Part shown: positions 12,717 through 25,266 of the stretch, in pieces
Layout: each line of letters opens with the position of its first letter
Position numbering within the stretch: position 1 is the first letter of the stretch
DNA from: Bradysia coprophila
Taxonomy: Eukaryota > Arthropoda > Insecta > Diptera > Sciaridae
Direction: 5' to 3'
Assembly (NCBI RefSeq): GCF_014529535.1
Contig: NC_050738.1
Coordinates: forward strand, 4,968,588 to 5,032,587
DNA length: 64,000 bases
Notes under the pieces: model-generated
What the model saw: the letters and a program-made list of their open reading frames with translations, nothing else
Told to the model about the DNA's origin: nothing
Database searches by the model: none
Translations under genes and position numbers: made by a program

Positions 12717-14419
12717 TAGGCAACAATTTAGCCATGTCTAGATTCGTCTTAATGCGAACAGCTTTTAGGCCCGATGGATGGATGACATATTGCTATGTAA
12801 TTTTATCAAACATCATTAATGCTGGTCACTTGGCCACTGTGAAACCCATCGACTATGACCCATCATTCCATTTAATTTATATAGAACGGAAATGTGATTT
12901 CATTTTAAATGGCTGGCGAGATCTGTTCATTACCCGATAAAAGTTCGTCTGACGTTCCAATGAACTATGCAAAAATTTAGTCACACATTTGGAAACGTTT
13001 ACGCACGACTGCAATATTATAGCCTTCAAGTGGTATTTACGTACGATTTGATCTGATTATGCATTTTCGCACTTAAATTGTACACTTGTACACTACAACT
13101 ACACACATTTTTACGACAGTAAACAAAACAATGAGACATTAACTAAACCATTCGGAATTTCAAAACAAAAAATATTTTGAGGAAAATTATGTCTTGCAGG
13201 TGTAAGAAGTGGTACATTAATCACTTTGGGGAGGCGCAGATCGAGAGTACAAGAAAATGTACATTTTTTTTTGATTTTAACACTGAACCCGTAAATGAAC
13301 TTTAATGAGTCATTGTCGATCCGATTAAATTGCAAAAACCAAATTGAATGATCCTCGGAATCTCATCACAAAATTTGAATTTTTATCAAAGACCGAAAAA
13401 AAGTGTCTAACAAAAACCAACAAAATTAAATATGGCGTTTCGAGTCGAACTTACGTCGATCCATTTTTTCTTAAAAATCGGTTTTCTACAAGATACAGCC
13501 TCTGCTTTTGCAGTCAATATGCGTCTGACCGTTCTACTAAAATCGTAAACCAAGAATGTAATTAGAAAATGACATTCTGCACAATTAAAATCACTTTAAT
13601 TTACTGCTGAAATTGCTTATGAACACAGAGTTTCTATCAGTAAAACACACGCCGATATAATAAACTATACACTGGCAGAGTAGCCAGAAAAACGTCTTCT
13701 TTGACAATGAAAATAAAAATTTTGAAGTGTCAAACAGGGTGAACAGGTTGAAACGGTTTTTTCCATCGTACGGTAAAAACGAAGTTTGACAGGCCGAAAA
13801 CAACCGACCGTGAGAACTTCAAAGTGAGGTTGTATAGGTTGTATTGGCTTCTCTGTGGATGACGATTGACATTTTGAACAGCCTTGGAAGAAACCTGTGC
13901 AAAAGAGAAATTGAACGGCAAATAGACCAAGGCTTGAAATAGACTCTTATGACGGGGAAATTTTCTTTTGTTCGAACTTGAAGGAGTGTGTAAACATTTG
14001 ACAGATCCCGCAAGTTCTTTATTCAAATGAAATAAACCCTTCAAAACACTTTTCCGTCATAACAGTCTATAGGTTTCTTCCAAGGCCATACGAATTGTCA
14101 AATAATTGTCAACTTTCATCCATAGAGACATAACCTCATCAACGTTTTTATGCAAAATCGCGTAGGTTTATGTTGATGTGGATGAAATCGTTGCCGTTCG
14201 TGTTGTCAAAGTTCGGGCTTACAGAACCTATAGTTACTAAAGTTCGTGTCAGGTCGTTAAATATTGAGTAACACGATGCACGATACATGACCGTTTTGGA
14301 TCTGTTAGATTAATTTGAGTGGGATTTGATCTTTATCCCACAAAATACTGTTCCATAAACGTTGCCTATAACGAATTTATGGTCACAAATCCCATCAACC
14401 TTTCTCACATTTTTGCAGG

Positions 14420-14554
14420 ATGGATCAATCTTTTGAGCCTGATGGCTTATATCTAATTAAAAAGAACCTCGATGATGCTTTCATATTTAACAAATTCTTA
14501 AAATCGAATTCAGAATGGGACAATATTACTGCATCAGGTTTACATCAAGCCTGA
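14420..14554 (+). other. Small 44-aa ORF after a splice-acceptor-like site
   Basis: ATG follows TTTCTCACATTTTTGCAGG, a good-looking 3' splice site. The frame reads MDQSFEPDGLYLIKKNLDDA... and ends at TGA after 44 residues. The composition looks protein-like (acidic and basic mix), but I recognise no family. It could be a small gene, an exon remnant or chance. Confidence 0.2.
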
Positions 14555-15404
14555 AAAATATTTGACAGATGCCTCATACATTTTATGTCAATATTTTTCA
14601 ATCGTTTTGTATGGTCCTATTTTTCGCAAACTGTGTAGTCACTGGTACTCACCTTGCAATGTCGTTACAATCACAAAAAAGAGACAACACAGTGTTTAGA
14701 CACGGAGATAAAGAATCACTATTTTCCTCATATTGTGATGCTACGCGTGGTACGCCGACAGTTTAAACGAAAATGGCCCATTCAAGTATTTTCATTCAAC
14801 AAAATAAAAACAAAAAGTTTTCATTTTCAAGTGAATCGTCCCGCGTAAATTCAAAACTCAATCGGTTGAAAGGTTTCCTCGTATCGTTAAATTACAGTCG
14901 GTCATTACGTGGCTGACAAGTCAACTGAACGAAACAGTCAAAACCATCTTTTAAACCATTTCATAGTTGTCTGTTCTGACGTGGTCAAAATAAATAATTT
15001 TGGAAAAAAGACAATTTGCCGAGCGAAATTCAGGAATTGAATCGATACAAGAACACTACGGCATTTGCTGGAACGAGTTTTTACCGCGTATCGTGAAGGT
15101 AATTACGATTTTGACCATAAATTGCATCTGAAGTCCAATTACATTGACCCGATTGACTACACGAAAAGTGTTTAACAACAGAAATGAAATTTTTTGATGA
15201 ATTTAATCAGAACGGGGAAATGTTTTATTCAAATCACCATTTGTTGTCAGTGTACACGTTAGAAGGAAGAGGATTCTAGTTTCGTGTTCATCGTCTGACG
15301 AAACTTGTTGACGTAAAAGTCGAGTCAAAATTGGTTGACCGTGCTAGACCGTGTGACATCTTTACTTAATTTTGTCTCTCTCTTTTAGGAAGGTTAGTAG
15401 AGCG

Positions 15405-18400
15405 ATGAACTCATTTCAACAACCAGGACCGCCGCAACAAGGCTGGCCTCAACCACCACAACAGCAAATTCCAGGAGTACTTAATGGAAATCAGCAAAAC
15501 AATGTAGGGACAATGAGACTTTCTAGTCCATCGATTCAGACGTAACCCTTTTTCATTTTACAGTTGACCGGTCAGATGTCCAATATGAATCTGGGCGATT
15601 CGAACGAGCGACCGGCACCATTCGGCGTTAATCAGGGAAGTCACAATAAATTTCTTCCACCGGCGGCACAACCACCAGCTGGTTTGAGTTCAAACAACAA
15701 CTTCAACACAAACAACAATGCACTTCATCAACAACATGCACCACCACAGCAAGGTCTCGTAAACGGTCAGAGTGGTCCACCGCAGTTGTCTCGAACACCG
15801 CAACCAAATTTTCCGTCACAATTAGGCCCACAAAACGCTACACCAAATTTTCAAAACAATGCGATGCCTACGCCTCCATTGCAATCGCAACAAAGTAGGC
15901 CTCCAATACAAAACCAACAGATGCAGCCACCGGCACAACAATTTCCACCAAGTCAACCTAATCAAGGCAATGGAATGCCTCCGCATCCTACAAGTCAATT
16001 ACCACCAAATTCTCAGCAGCAATCAATCGGCGAACAACATTCACATCCTAATCCAAATGCATTTCTTGGTCAACAACAACGGTCGCAATTTCCCGGTCAG
16101 CAACCACCACCACCAGGCTCTTCAATGCATCCAAATTCTCAGTCTGGGCCTGTGAATCCTGGAATGCCTCCACAATCTGGAATGCCACCACAACAAGGAA
16201 TTCCACCACAACAAGGAATGCCACAACAACCAGGAATGCAACAACAACAACAACCTGGAATGCAACAACAACAACCTGGAATTCCACCACTGGGAATGCC
16301 TCCAAAGCCACTCATCCAAAATAATCCACCAAGTGGTGTTGCGCAGCCTGGAGTACCTTTACAACAAGTAAATCGTCCACAACCTGGCATGCCACAACCT
16401 CCAGGAATGCCTCCACAACCTGGTATGTATCAACAATCTGCTATGCAGCCGCAATCAGGAATGCCACCACAACCGGGCATGCCTCCACAGCATGGAATGC
16501 CGCCACAACCTGGAATGCAACCACAACCTGGAATGCATCCACAATCAAGCATGCCTCCACAACCTGGTATGCATCGACAACCTGGAATGCCACTACAACC
16601 TGGAATGCATCCACAAATGGGAATGCAACAACAACAACAACCAGGAATGCCTCCACAGCTTGGAATGCAACCACAAACTGGAATGCCACCACAACCTGGA
16701 ATGTATCCACAACCTGGAATGCCACCACAACCTGGAATGCCACCACAACCTGGAATGCCACCACAAACTGGAATGCATCCACAAATGGGAATGCAACAGC
16801 AACCAATGCAGCCTGGAGCATATCCAGGCATGCAGCCTCAGCAACGAAATTTCAATAGCAATCAAGGCATGTATAATCCACCAGGAAACTTTCCTCAAGC
16901 TCAAGCTCAGCAGCAACAACGTAGGCTCGATCCAGATCAAATGCCAAATCCAATTCAAGTAAGTGTCACATAGAGTAAGCCGGACATTTTTCCGGTTGGT
17001 TACATTGTTAAACATTCAATGCCTCGTTGCAGGTTATGGCTGAAAATCAGCGTGCAATGACTGGGCCATTTGTTACAAGTCAGCCAGGATTAGTACCACC
17101 ATTGGTAACAACCAAATCGATAACACAAGATCAAGGCAACTCTGGACCACGATTCATTCGGTAATTGTGTTTTGGAATATTGCAACTAATTGAGGCCGTG
17201 TGTAACAAGAGCAAATTTCTATTTCGTTCAGTTCGACCATGTACAATGTTCCTGCCACTGCCGATATGATGAAACAAACAGCAGTACCATTTGCGCTAAT
17301 AATTTCTCCATATGCCAAGACTTTAGAGGGCGAAATCGTTCCGCCAATAGTCAATTTCGGTGAAGTCGGTCCGATTCGATGCATTCGTTGCAAGGGTTAT
17401 ATGTCACCCAACATGCAGTTTATTGACGCCGGACGTAGATTCCAGTGTTTGCTATGCAAAGCGACCACTGAAGGTAACCATTTTGTCGTCGAATCGAAGA
17501 TCTGAACTGATTTTGTGTCGTTTCGCAGTTCCGCAAGAGTATTTCCAGCACTTAGATCATACTGGACAACGAACGGATAAATATGAGCGACCTGAATTGG
17601 TATTGGGCACCTACGAATTCGTGGCTACGAAAGACTACTGTCGGGTATGTTTGAAGTGTAATATTTCCGTGCAAACTGATTATCAATTAACCGTGTTCTC
17701 ATATTGCGCAGAACAACAAGCCACCCAATCCACCGGCAATGATATTCGTAATTGATGTGTCGTACAACAACATCAAATCCGGACTGGTGCATCTGCTGTG
17801 CAGTGAAATGAAGCGAATCATACGAAATCTACCGATTGACCAAGGAATGGATCGCAGTGCCATGAAAGTTGGCTTCATAACGTACAACAACACCGTACAC
17901 TTCTACAATTGCAAATCGAATTTGGCTCAGCCGCAAATGATGGTCGTCGGTGATGTGCACGAGATGTTCATGCCATTGTTGGACGGATTTCTGTGTGACC
18001 CGGAAGAATCGGGTGCGGTTATCGATTCGCTGATGGAGCAAATACCGGCAATGTTTGGTGAAACGCGTGAAACGGAAACAATTTTGTTGCCGGCCATACA
18101 AGCTGGCCTGGAAGCGCTGAAAGCGTCCGAATGTGCCGGCAAAATTATCGTTTTACATTCATCGTTGCCGATAGCTGATGCGCCAGGAAAGTTGAAAAAT
18201 CGCGATGATCGAAATGTTCTCGGCACGGAGAAAGAGAAAACGGTTCTGACGCCACAGACCAACGTATACAATAACCTCGGTCAGGAGTGTGTTCAAGCTG
18301 GCTGTGCTGTTGATTTGTTTATTTTCAATAATTCGTACGTTGACCTGGCCACGATTGGACAAATTTGCCGATTGACTGGCGGTGAGATCTACAAATACAC

Positions 18401-19855
18401 TTACTTCCAAGCGGATATGGATGGTCATCGGGTGGTGAACGATCTGATTAAAAACATCTCACGACCCATTGCATTCGATTCTGTGATGCGTGTTCGAACG
18501 TCAACGGGAGTACGACCAACCGATTTCTACGGTCACTTCTTTATGTCGAATACGACCGACATGGAAATCGGAGCCATCGATTGTGATAAATCGATCGCAA
18601 TTGAAGTTAAGCACGACGATAAATTGGCTCCGGAGGATAATGTTTACATTCAGGTGGCACTTTTGTACACATCATGCAGTGGACAACGACGATTGAGGAT
18701 TCTAAATCTGGCTCTCAAGACATGTACGCAAATGGCTGATCTATTTAGGTGTTGTGACCTGGACGCGATGGTTTTGTTCTTTGCCAAACAGGTTAGTGTT
18801 CGGAGTCTGTGTTTCGGACTGTAATGCACCAACTCATGCTTTCGTCATATTTTCAGATCATATTCAAACTTGTGGAAACGCCACCGAAGGCGGTAAAAGA
18901 CAGTTTAGAAGCCCGTTGTGCGCAAATACTCGCCTGCTATCGGAAAAATTGTGCATCGCCCACATCTGCCGGTCAATTAATTCTTCCCGAATGCATGAAA
19001 CTGTTGCCATTGTATGCATCATGCTTGATGAAAAATGATGCTATTTCCGGTGGTTCTGACATGACATGCGACGATCGTTCGTATGTGATGCAATTCGTTT
19101 CGATTATGGACTTGCCGATGTCTGTGTCGTACTTCTATCCCCGTTTGATACCCATCCACGATGTGGACGTTAACGATACGGATGTACCATCGCCCATTCG
19201 GACGACCATTGAGAAAATGTGCGACGATGGAGCGTACATTTTGGAGAATGGTATTCACATGTTCATTTGGCTGGGTCTGTCGCTGGCACCCGAATTTACA
19301 CAATCAGTATTTGGCGCACCGAGTTCGCAACAAATTGATACGGATCGTTGTGGTGTGCCGGTATTTGATAATCCGTTGTCGCAAAGGATACGCGATATTA
19401 TCGACAGCATTCAAGCGGAACGGCCTCGAACCATGCGGGTAAGAAATATGTTTTTATTGTTTTGCTAGTTCCATCCGAAGGTCAGTCTCGCCTTGCGAAT
19501 ATTTGAAATGGGAATCTTGGGCATCGGTGATTGTTTCTGGGTATTTTTGAGAATCGATTGGTCGAATGATTGACTTTCAAAATGTAGAGGTTAGGGCGTA
19601 TCGTTCATAAAGATTGCCTTAGTAGACGAGATAACGATAACAGCCACAGCCTCCAATTGCGACCATTTTAAACTCAACAAAAGATAAAAAAAATAAAACA
19701 TTTTCTTCCCACAGATAACTCTGGTGCGACAACGCGACAAATTGGAAGGTGTTCTGCGTCACTTTTTGATCGAGGACCGTGGTACGCATGGTGCGCCCAG
19801 TTACGTTGACTATCTTTGCTATTTACATAAAGAAATCCGATCGTTGCTCAGCTAG
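15405..19855 (+). CDS. Sec24CD: Sec24C/D, COPII cargo-selecting coat subunit
   Basis: COPII inner-coat protein that pairs with Sec23 on Sar1-GTP membranes and packs cargo at ER exit sites. Eight exons in phase: 15405-15503, 15564-16958, 17033-17160, 17232-17473, 17529-17644, 17712-18791, 18857-19438, 19715-19855. They give 1260 residues ending in RSLLS-stop. The N-terminus to about residue 490 is Pro/Gln/Met-rich disordered sequence. The conserved part starts at [13 protein letters not shown], then PPLVTT and QDQGN. A zinc finger follows (Cys591-x2-Cys594 and Cys613-x2-Cys616), then [15 protein letters not shown] of the trunk domain, the helical segment [19 protein letters not shown], and the gelsolin-like end. 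The SPIQV-like and [18 protein letters not shown] blocks place it in the C/D class (Drosophila ghost), not A/B. The first exon starts [10 protein letters not shown], 15 nt after a 3' splice site, so the 5' UTR is interrupted. Confidence 0.96.
16150..16810 (+). repeat. Coding tandem repeat: (P/Q)-x-GM(P/H/Q)PQ units in Sec24
   Basis: An 18-nt unit close to CCTGGAATGCCACCACAA repeats about 35 times with small changes, encoding [12 protein letters not shown] or PGMQPQ. Long open frames on the other strand and other frames here are a by-product of this periodicity. The unit number is likely to vary between individuals. Confidence 0.9.
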
Positions 19856-20841
19856 CTAACGAATGATTGTGAACAGTGGCCGCCTCGGAACGTTGACAAC
19901 AACTCGTCGTGTCGTAGCATATCGCAAAATCGAACTAGAGCGTTGCGATACCGCCGTGCGTTAATGGGAAGGTAAAAAAAATATTTTTTTTTTTAATTTT
20001 AGCCGTTTAGTTACATCAAATTTAGTGGAAAAACAATTTCGTTTTTGAGAGAGAAAGGAGAGAAATAAGAGAGGAAAAATACAGAAAAAAAATCTTTTAA
20101 GAAAAAATCTTATCGAAAAAAAAACGTTTCATTTCGACATAAAAGAAGTCAATTGTTTCATTTTTGTGATCAAGAAATTGATGGACAGTCACAGGTGCGG
20201 GATTCAATGTGTTTGTGGCAATGTTCGTTTGTAGCATTTAAAAAAGACAAAACAATAAACTTTTGAAAACAATATAATGAATTAGCGTAAATCAGCGTAG
20301 AAGTCAATAGCTAGAAGTCAATTTTCAGTTGAAATTAGTAAAAAAAAATCCCAATGAAAGGAGGATGAGGAGATTTACATCCGCATTTCTTTTAAAAATA
20401 GAAGAAAATCATAAGAGGTGACGAACTCAATTTTTTACTAACATAAAACCTTCCTATAATCGTTCTCTTGCTTATTTTTGTTTCGTATTATTTTAATGCA
20501 GTACCGCCCGCCCCGAATTTCCAATAGAGTTATTTATGAATATGAAAATCGCTATAAATTCTGATAATCAATTTTCCGTTGTGCGTATCGTGAGCTTTTC
20601 AGTGCGTTCATGAAATTAAACGGATCTGATCGTTTTGTGTCGAACTATCCAGCTAGAATTCGAAAAGTTTGTGAGAAATAAAAAAAAACTCTTTGCGCGA
20701 TTGAAATGAATTTATAGAAACCTTTTTTTTTGTTTTTAATTATTTTTGTATTTTTATGTGAAAATCTTTATTGAATTGGTTTATCTTTTATTGAAATTGT
20801 TTTTAAAAATGTAAAGGAAAATTATTATTATTATACAACAA

Positions 20842-20855
20842 AATAAACGAATAAA
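20842..20855 (+). promoter_or_regulatory. Candidate distal polyadenylation signal of Sec24
   Basis: Two near-overlapping AATAAA hexamers (20842-20847 and 20850-20855) are followed within about 20 nt by a GT/T-rich stretch. A more proximal AATAAA is at 20254-20259. The 3' UTR would be 0.4 or 1.0 kb. Confidence 0.45.
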
Positions 20856-21026
20856 ATTATTGAGAAAGTAGATTCTGTTGTTTCATCACAAATTCTGCCG
20901 TAATTTGGAAGAAGTTTTTTTTTTCAAAAATTATTTGTGGACGATTTTGCAGTAGATTGTTTTTTTAATAAAATTTTGAATAAAACTTCATAAAGAACAA
21001 TCTAAAAATTGGTTGTTAAAAAAACA

Positions 21027-21268
21027 AAGGTTCTGAAAGAACCAGGTTAACACAACTCTGAGTTGATCACGAAGGCGGTGACACACAAATTGAGTTCAGG
21101 GGCTACGAAGTTTATATGAAAAAGGCAACGTAACAAAAACAAAATTCCGAATTTTCCTAAAAAACATATTCTTCAAGTTGATTTCACACACAATCTGGAC
21201 TGAGGGCGTTTATCGATTTCTGTGTCACCCGCCTTCGTGGTTGTCTTAACCTGTTCTTTCAGAACCTT
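21027..21268. mobile_element. MITE, about 242 bp
   Basis: The left end AAGGTTCTGAAAGAACCAGG is mirrored by CCTGTTCTTTCAGAACCTT. Further matching blocks are ACGAAGGCGG and CCGCCTTCGT. No clean flanking duplication was seen. Confidence 0.75.
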
Positions 21269-21354
21269 GGAGAAATTGACAATTGAGTTGAAATAATTGC
21301 AAAACAGTAGGCTACTTCGCCGAATGGAACGCACTCACTAGCCGTGGGGTAAAC

Positions 21355-21559
21355 CAATGAAAGTAAATAGATAGGTATGGCCAAACGTTCAAATTTGTTC
21401 TAGCCGGAGCACATACGGATTTGCATGGCGCCACCTCAAACGAACTCATTTCTAGTGCAAATTTCCACTAGAAATGAGTTCGTTTGAGGTGGCGCCATGC
21501 AAATCCGTATGTGCTCCGACTTGTATGGACTGGCCATACCTACTTATCTACTTTCATTG
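21355..21559. mobile_element. MITE, 205-bp near-perfect palindrome
   Basis: Arms CAATGAAAGTAAATAGATAG and CTACTTATCTACTTTCATTG frame a hairpin centred near 21470. The inner 70 bp (CACTAGAAATGAGTTCG...) are almost perfectly palindromic. The short ORF that crosses it is a chance product. Confidence 0.8.
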
Positions 21560-22522
21560 CTTTTTATTACCTTTCAGGAAAAAAAAGTTTATCAAAATCG
21601 GCTTACTATTTTCTAAGATATCGGAGATATGCCCTTTAGTAATGTTACCCTCGATATGGTTTAGTTTGAGAATTATGGAAGTATGACGATCTGAATCAAA
21701 GGAGTGTTTAATAATGTAAAAGTACGAAAGGAGCATAATTTCCATTATTTCTACATTTCAAATTTGAGAACCAGACGCGCCGAATTTTAGTTGGATCGTA
21801 TGGGGCAAATGTTTGTAGTGACGATTGTAGAAAAATTCGGAAACGTAAAAAGTACTAATAAGCCAGATGAATTGTATATGCCGACGTCTCATACGAATAT
21901 GGTCGTATGAGGCATGTGCCCTATTAGCCGTACAGAATTCAGCGCGCCTGAAACCAACCAGAAGAGTTGGATTCGTTTCATTTTTAACCAAAATATTACC
22001 GCCTGGAACAAAGTTCTTCACTTCTAGTTCTTGAATTCTTCAACATGAACGACTTAAATAATAATAAATTATTAGAAGATCGTGTCTGACAATTTCGATT
22101 TTCTTTTCGAATTTCTAACTGGTCATCACGCTGTTACCATAACAATCATTTTGATACCATTTTGACAAGATATGTATGAATTATACTTGAACTGATTTCT
22201 GATAACGAATCAAGGTTGACAAGGCAAGTAAATCATCACACCATCACAATAATTATTTCTGCTACTTCTTTTGTTGAACAAATTTACCTTCTGCTTGATG
22301 TGAAATCCTTTACTAAAATTGTTTTGACTTACATTCTGTGATATAAGAGAACAAGAACCAGGGATCAAGAATTTTTGTTGTCGAAACAATAGAAGCCGTT
22401 TTTAATAGCATTGCTCATCGATCTTTTACTTCAGTTCTTAAAAAGTTGTATTTATCAGTACATTATGTCTATTTAAACGAACCAATTTGTAACAGCTTGT
22501 TGAACTTTTGAACTTCTACATT

Positions 22523-24114
22523 TTAGAGGATTCCATATTGACTGTAATTTCCCCTTCCAAACGGATACATCTCGTTGGTGGTTAGATAATATAATCCCCG
22601 AGAGCTGTATTACGAAAATCATTCAGAATTACTATTCTGACTTCAAGAAGATAGGAGGTTTTTTTTGGAAAAATATTTTCTGTGAAAAATTTATTTGGAA
22701 AAGCTACAGTCAGAGTCAGTGAAATTTCAGCATGATTTTGTTTCAGCTGTTTTTCAGCTGACCAGACAAACAATCAAAACTGTTTATACGCCTTTATGTG
22801 TGGATCAGCTGAAAAACAGGTGAAGCAAATTTATGCTGAAATTTCACTGTCTCTGACTGTACACTGACGAAATGTTTTTCTAAAAGAAAACCAAAAGAAA
22901 ACCCAAAAGTATCTTACTCCATCGAGACGATATCTCCCATATAGACATTTTCGTTTGAGTTTGTGCACTTATTCGGTGAGTCGGCCATTATTTCTCTAAA
23001 CGTACACTTGGCTGCTGTAAAAGAATACGGGAATAGGATTGACTCCGCATAAAATAGTGGTGCACGGAAGTGACTACATGAAACTAGAAATTTAAAAAAA
23101 ATCTGCAATTGACCAATGCAATGTAATAAATAGTGAACTTTACACAGCTGCAATAAATCATCTTTACGACACCCTGGTTGGTGAAATTTTCCAGAGTTTG
23201 GATAAAAGTCAATGTGCCCCCGCGCCCAAATTTCACCTAACGAATAGCCACAGGTGTGAATTATATCAACAAATTGACCGTCGGACTGTTTAATTGCGTC
23301 AATCGAAGAATTAGTAAAAAGTGGTGCTGCAGGATCCAGGCCCGTTATTCTTGAATATTTGAATTAGAGTCGAAACAATTTGAGAGTTTAGTAATGTTTA
23401 CCTCCTAAGGTGACCGTTGAAATATCTTCCAACGTTACCAGCGATGTGCGCTCCTTGTGAAATTGTAGAATATTTTAAATGCGAAACACCTACTTGTTTC
23501 TTGCGAATATCTTACTATCTTACCTAAGGAATGACCAATCACATGTATGTCGCTGTAACTTACATTTTGATTTCTAGAAACACTCAAACAAAGTCACGAA
23601 TACGGAGATTAAAATGTCTTATTAGTCGAACAATTTTACCTAATATAATGCGACAGCAGATTTCCGATTCGACTACCAATCTGACGTACATAGGACCTTG
23701 ATTCATCATACAATTTGTGGGCGAGCTGCTCCCAATCGACCAGTAAAACATTCACATCACCTCGACCCAAATACGCATTCTTTACCGGTTCTATTGAACC
23801 GTGAAACCTATTCGCTATGTAGCCATGAATGATCAACTTTGTGGGTAGATCAGGCGCAAAACTGACTAGAGAAACGTTTGGTGAGATGATTTGTTCGGAT
23901 GTGATAAATCTGCAATTTGAAAATGTTTCGTTGCACAAAAAGAAAAGATAGGAAAGTGCAGACTGTTAGCAATGAAAATACATTACGGACTGTTATAGTA
24001 CAGAACGACCGTACCCAGTTCGTCGTCTGACAGTAACGGTGGTAAGGGTGCACCGAAATTTTTGATTTTGCAGAAGAAGAAAAATATTAGAAAATTTCTA
24101 TGAATCGGAGACAT
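22523..24114 (-). CDS. Secreted lipase of the pancreatic-lipase family
   Basis: Hydrolyses acylglycerols or phospholipids outside the cell; the exact substrate is not readable. Seven exons in phase: 24114-23987, 23909-23640, 23582-23524, 23453-23402, 23349-23144, 23083-22918, 22604-22523. They give 320 residues. The start at 24114 opens a hydrophobic signal segment (NFLIFFFFC). The nucleophile elbow GHSLGAHIAGN carries the catalytic Ser, GLDPAAPLF the Asp, and CSHFRAPLFYAESI the His, so the triad is intact. The loop HTCGYSLGEIWARGHIDFYPN and the short length (no PLAT domain, short lid) resemble insect lipases of the phospholipase A1/yolk-protein side of the family. The protein ends SRGLYYLTTNEMYPFGRG plus nine residues (320 total), as in insect relatives. 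A MITE (22707-22859) sits in the last intron. Confidence 0.93.
22707..22859. mobile_element. Mariner-like MITE (153 bp) in the last lipase intron
   Basis: The ends CAGTCAGAGTCAGTGAAATT and the reverse complement (with changes) AATTTCACTGTCTCTGACTG are bordered by TA (22705-22706, 22860-22861). Internal words TTTCAGCTG and CAGCTGAAA pair. Relatives are at 42443-42612 and 52681-52770. Confidence 0.85.
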
Positions 24115-24528
24115 GTTGTTGTAAGTTATGATTGCAACGTTCGACTAATCATTCGTTAATGCCACTCAACAGACTTGGAAATTTTTTTGCTCATGAAACG
24201 CAAATTATTGCTGGATGATTCAAATTGCTTTAAACAAATTGATTATTTGTTATTATAATTGTAAATTCATAGCTCGGAAAGGTTAATCGAAATTAAGTGG
24301 TTTTGTCATGAATTACGTTAGCACTCCGGAGTCCTGAGTCACGGTGTTCCTGAACCGATTTTATGTGGTAATTTTTGCGAATCAGATTTCTCTTCTGACT
24401 TTGGTTCTCAGACACCATCCGAACTGTTACTATTTTCATCATTTTGACGCACTCTACAAAAACGTATGAAAAATGGCAATAAACCCTAATTTTCTCGACT
24501 TTTTTCAAAATCCACCTGATGCGCCATG

Positions 24529-24668
24529 CAAACACACTTCAAGCAAAAGCGATTATTGTCGACAGCCACCAAATAGAGTACTATTTTGTATGAAATTGTT
24601 TTTTTTACAGTGTTGTACAGTTGTGTGACACACTGTAGAGTACCACTTTTGCTTGAAGTGCGTTGGCA
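24529..24668. mobile_element. Small inverted-repeat element upstream of the lipase gene
   Basis: CACTTCAAGCAAAAG on the left is mirrored by CTTTTGCTTGAAGTG on the right, extending with mismatches to GCAAAC/GTTGGC. It starts about 415 bp upstream of the lipase ATG. Confidence 0.6.
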
Positions 24669-25149
24669 ATGCTAATTTTTGCACAATCATTTCGTGTGGT
24701 GTCTAACTGCTGGTTTAGATAGCAATGTAAAGTTCCTTTTGTTTTCAGCTCTTTTCGCATTGTCTTAAAATGTCAGACTTGCATTTGCTGCTAATTTTTT
24801 TCCATTTAAATGAATCAATCAAAGAAAATTGGTAGCAAATTGGTTACATTGATATTCTAGCCTTTAATGTACGTCATACGATCAATTCAGTGTGTACATC
24901 GTTGCAGTCACCAAACACGCTGCAACTACTGAAATTATGAAGCTTAAGTCAAGGTTAGGACGTTACCAATGTGATATAATCGTTAGCACAATTCCATTTG
25001 GTACAAGGTTAGTACGTAATCTTTCATACATCCGTAGTAATGCGATACATTAAATCTATTACTTCGGTTGTTTATAGACTACTTTCTGATGTTCGCCACA
25101 ACATGTTCTACTTCATTAGATTTAATACGCCCCGAGTAAAAAAAAAGAA

Positions 25150-25266
25150 GTTCTAATAAAGCCTAAATCGATCGAATTCAGCCTTCTAATTCTCTCAGTG
25201 AGGAAAATTTTGTATAAAGCTGAGAACTGAGAAGTCTGAATTCGTTCGATTTAGGCTTTTGAGAAG
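25150..25266. mobile_element. Small inverted-repeat element (about 117 bp)
   Basis: AAGCCTAAATCGATCGAATTCAG on the left pairs with CTGAATTCGTTCGATTTAGGCTT on the right. Only a short loop lies between. Confidence 0.65.

Larger units (their letters stand above)
12078..15404. other. Head-to-head intergenic region between the RBM5/10-like and Sec24 genes
   Basis: This should contain the first exon and promoter of the minus-strand RBM gene, the 330-bp MITE, and the promoter and 5' UTR exon(s) of Sec24. A 3' splice site (TCTCTTTTAG at about 15389) sits just before the Sec24 start, so the Sec24 5' UTR is spliced. A donor-like GAAG/GTAATT near 15099 is a candidate 5' exon end. No other gene is recognised. 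Confidence 0.5.
19856..22522. other. Intergenic: Sec24 3' UTR, two MITEs, lipase downstream flank
   Basis: The first kilobase is A/T-run-rich 3' UTR-like sequence. The two palindromic elements follow. From 21560 to 22522 I see no conserved exon; an 87-codon minus frame at 21758-22021 has no recognisable homology and is treated as noise. Confidence 0.5.

Noticed and set aside
13344..14044. Overlapping frames between the RBM and Sec24 genes
   Set aside because: There is no splice-supported continuity and no recognisable domains; they overlap each other on both strands.
16048..17015. Several long ORFs on both strands overlapping the Sec24 repeat
   Set aside because: They follow from the 18-nt periodicity of the PGMPPQ array; the +1 frame continues into conserved Sec24 sequence, the others do not.
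21758..22021. 87-codon minus-strand frame near the lipase gene
   Set aside because: I first took it for the lipase 3' exon, but the exon at 22523-22604 gives the correct phase and the conserved YYLTTN...PFGRG end.
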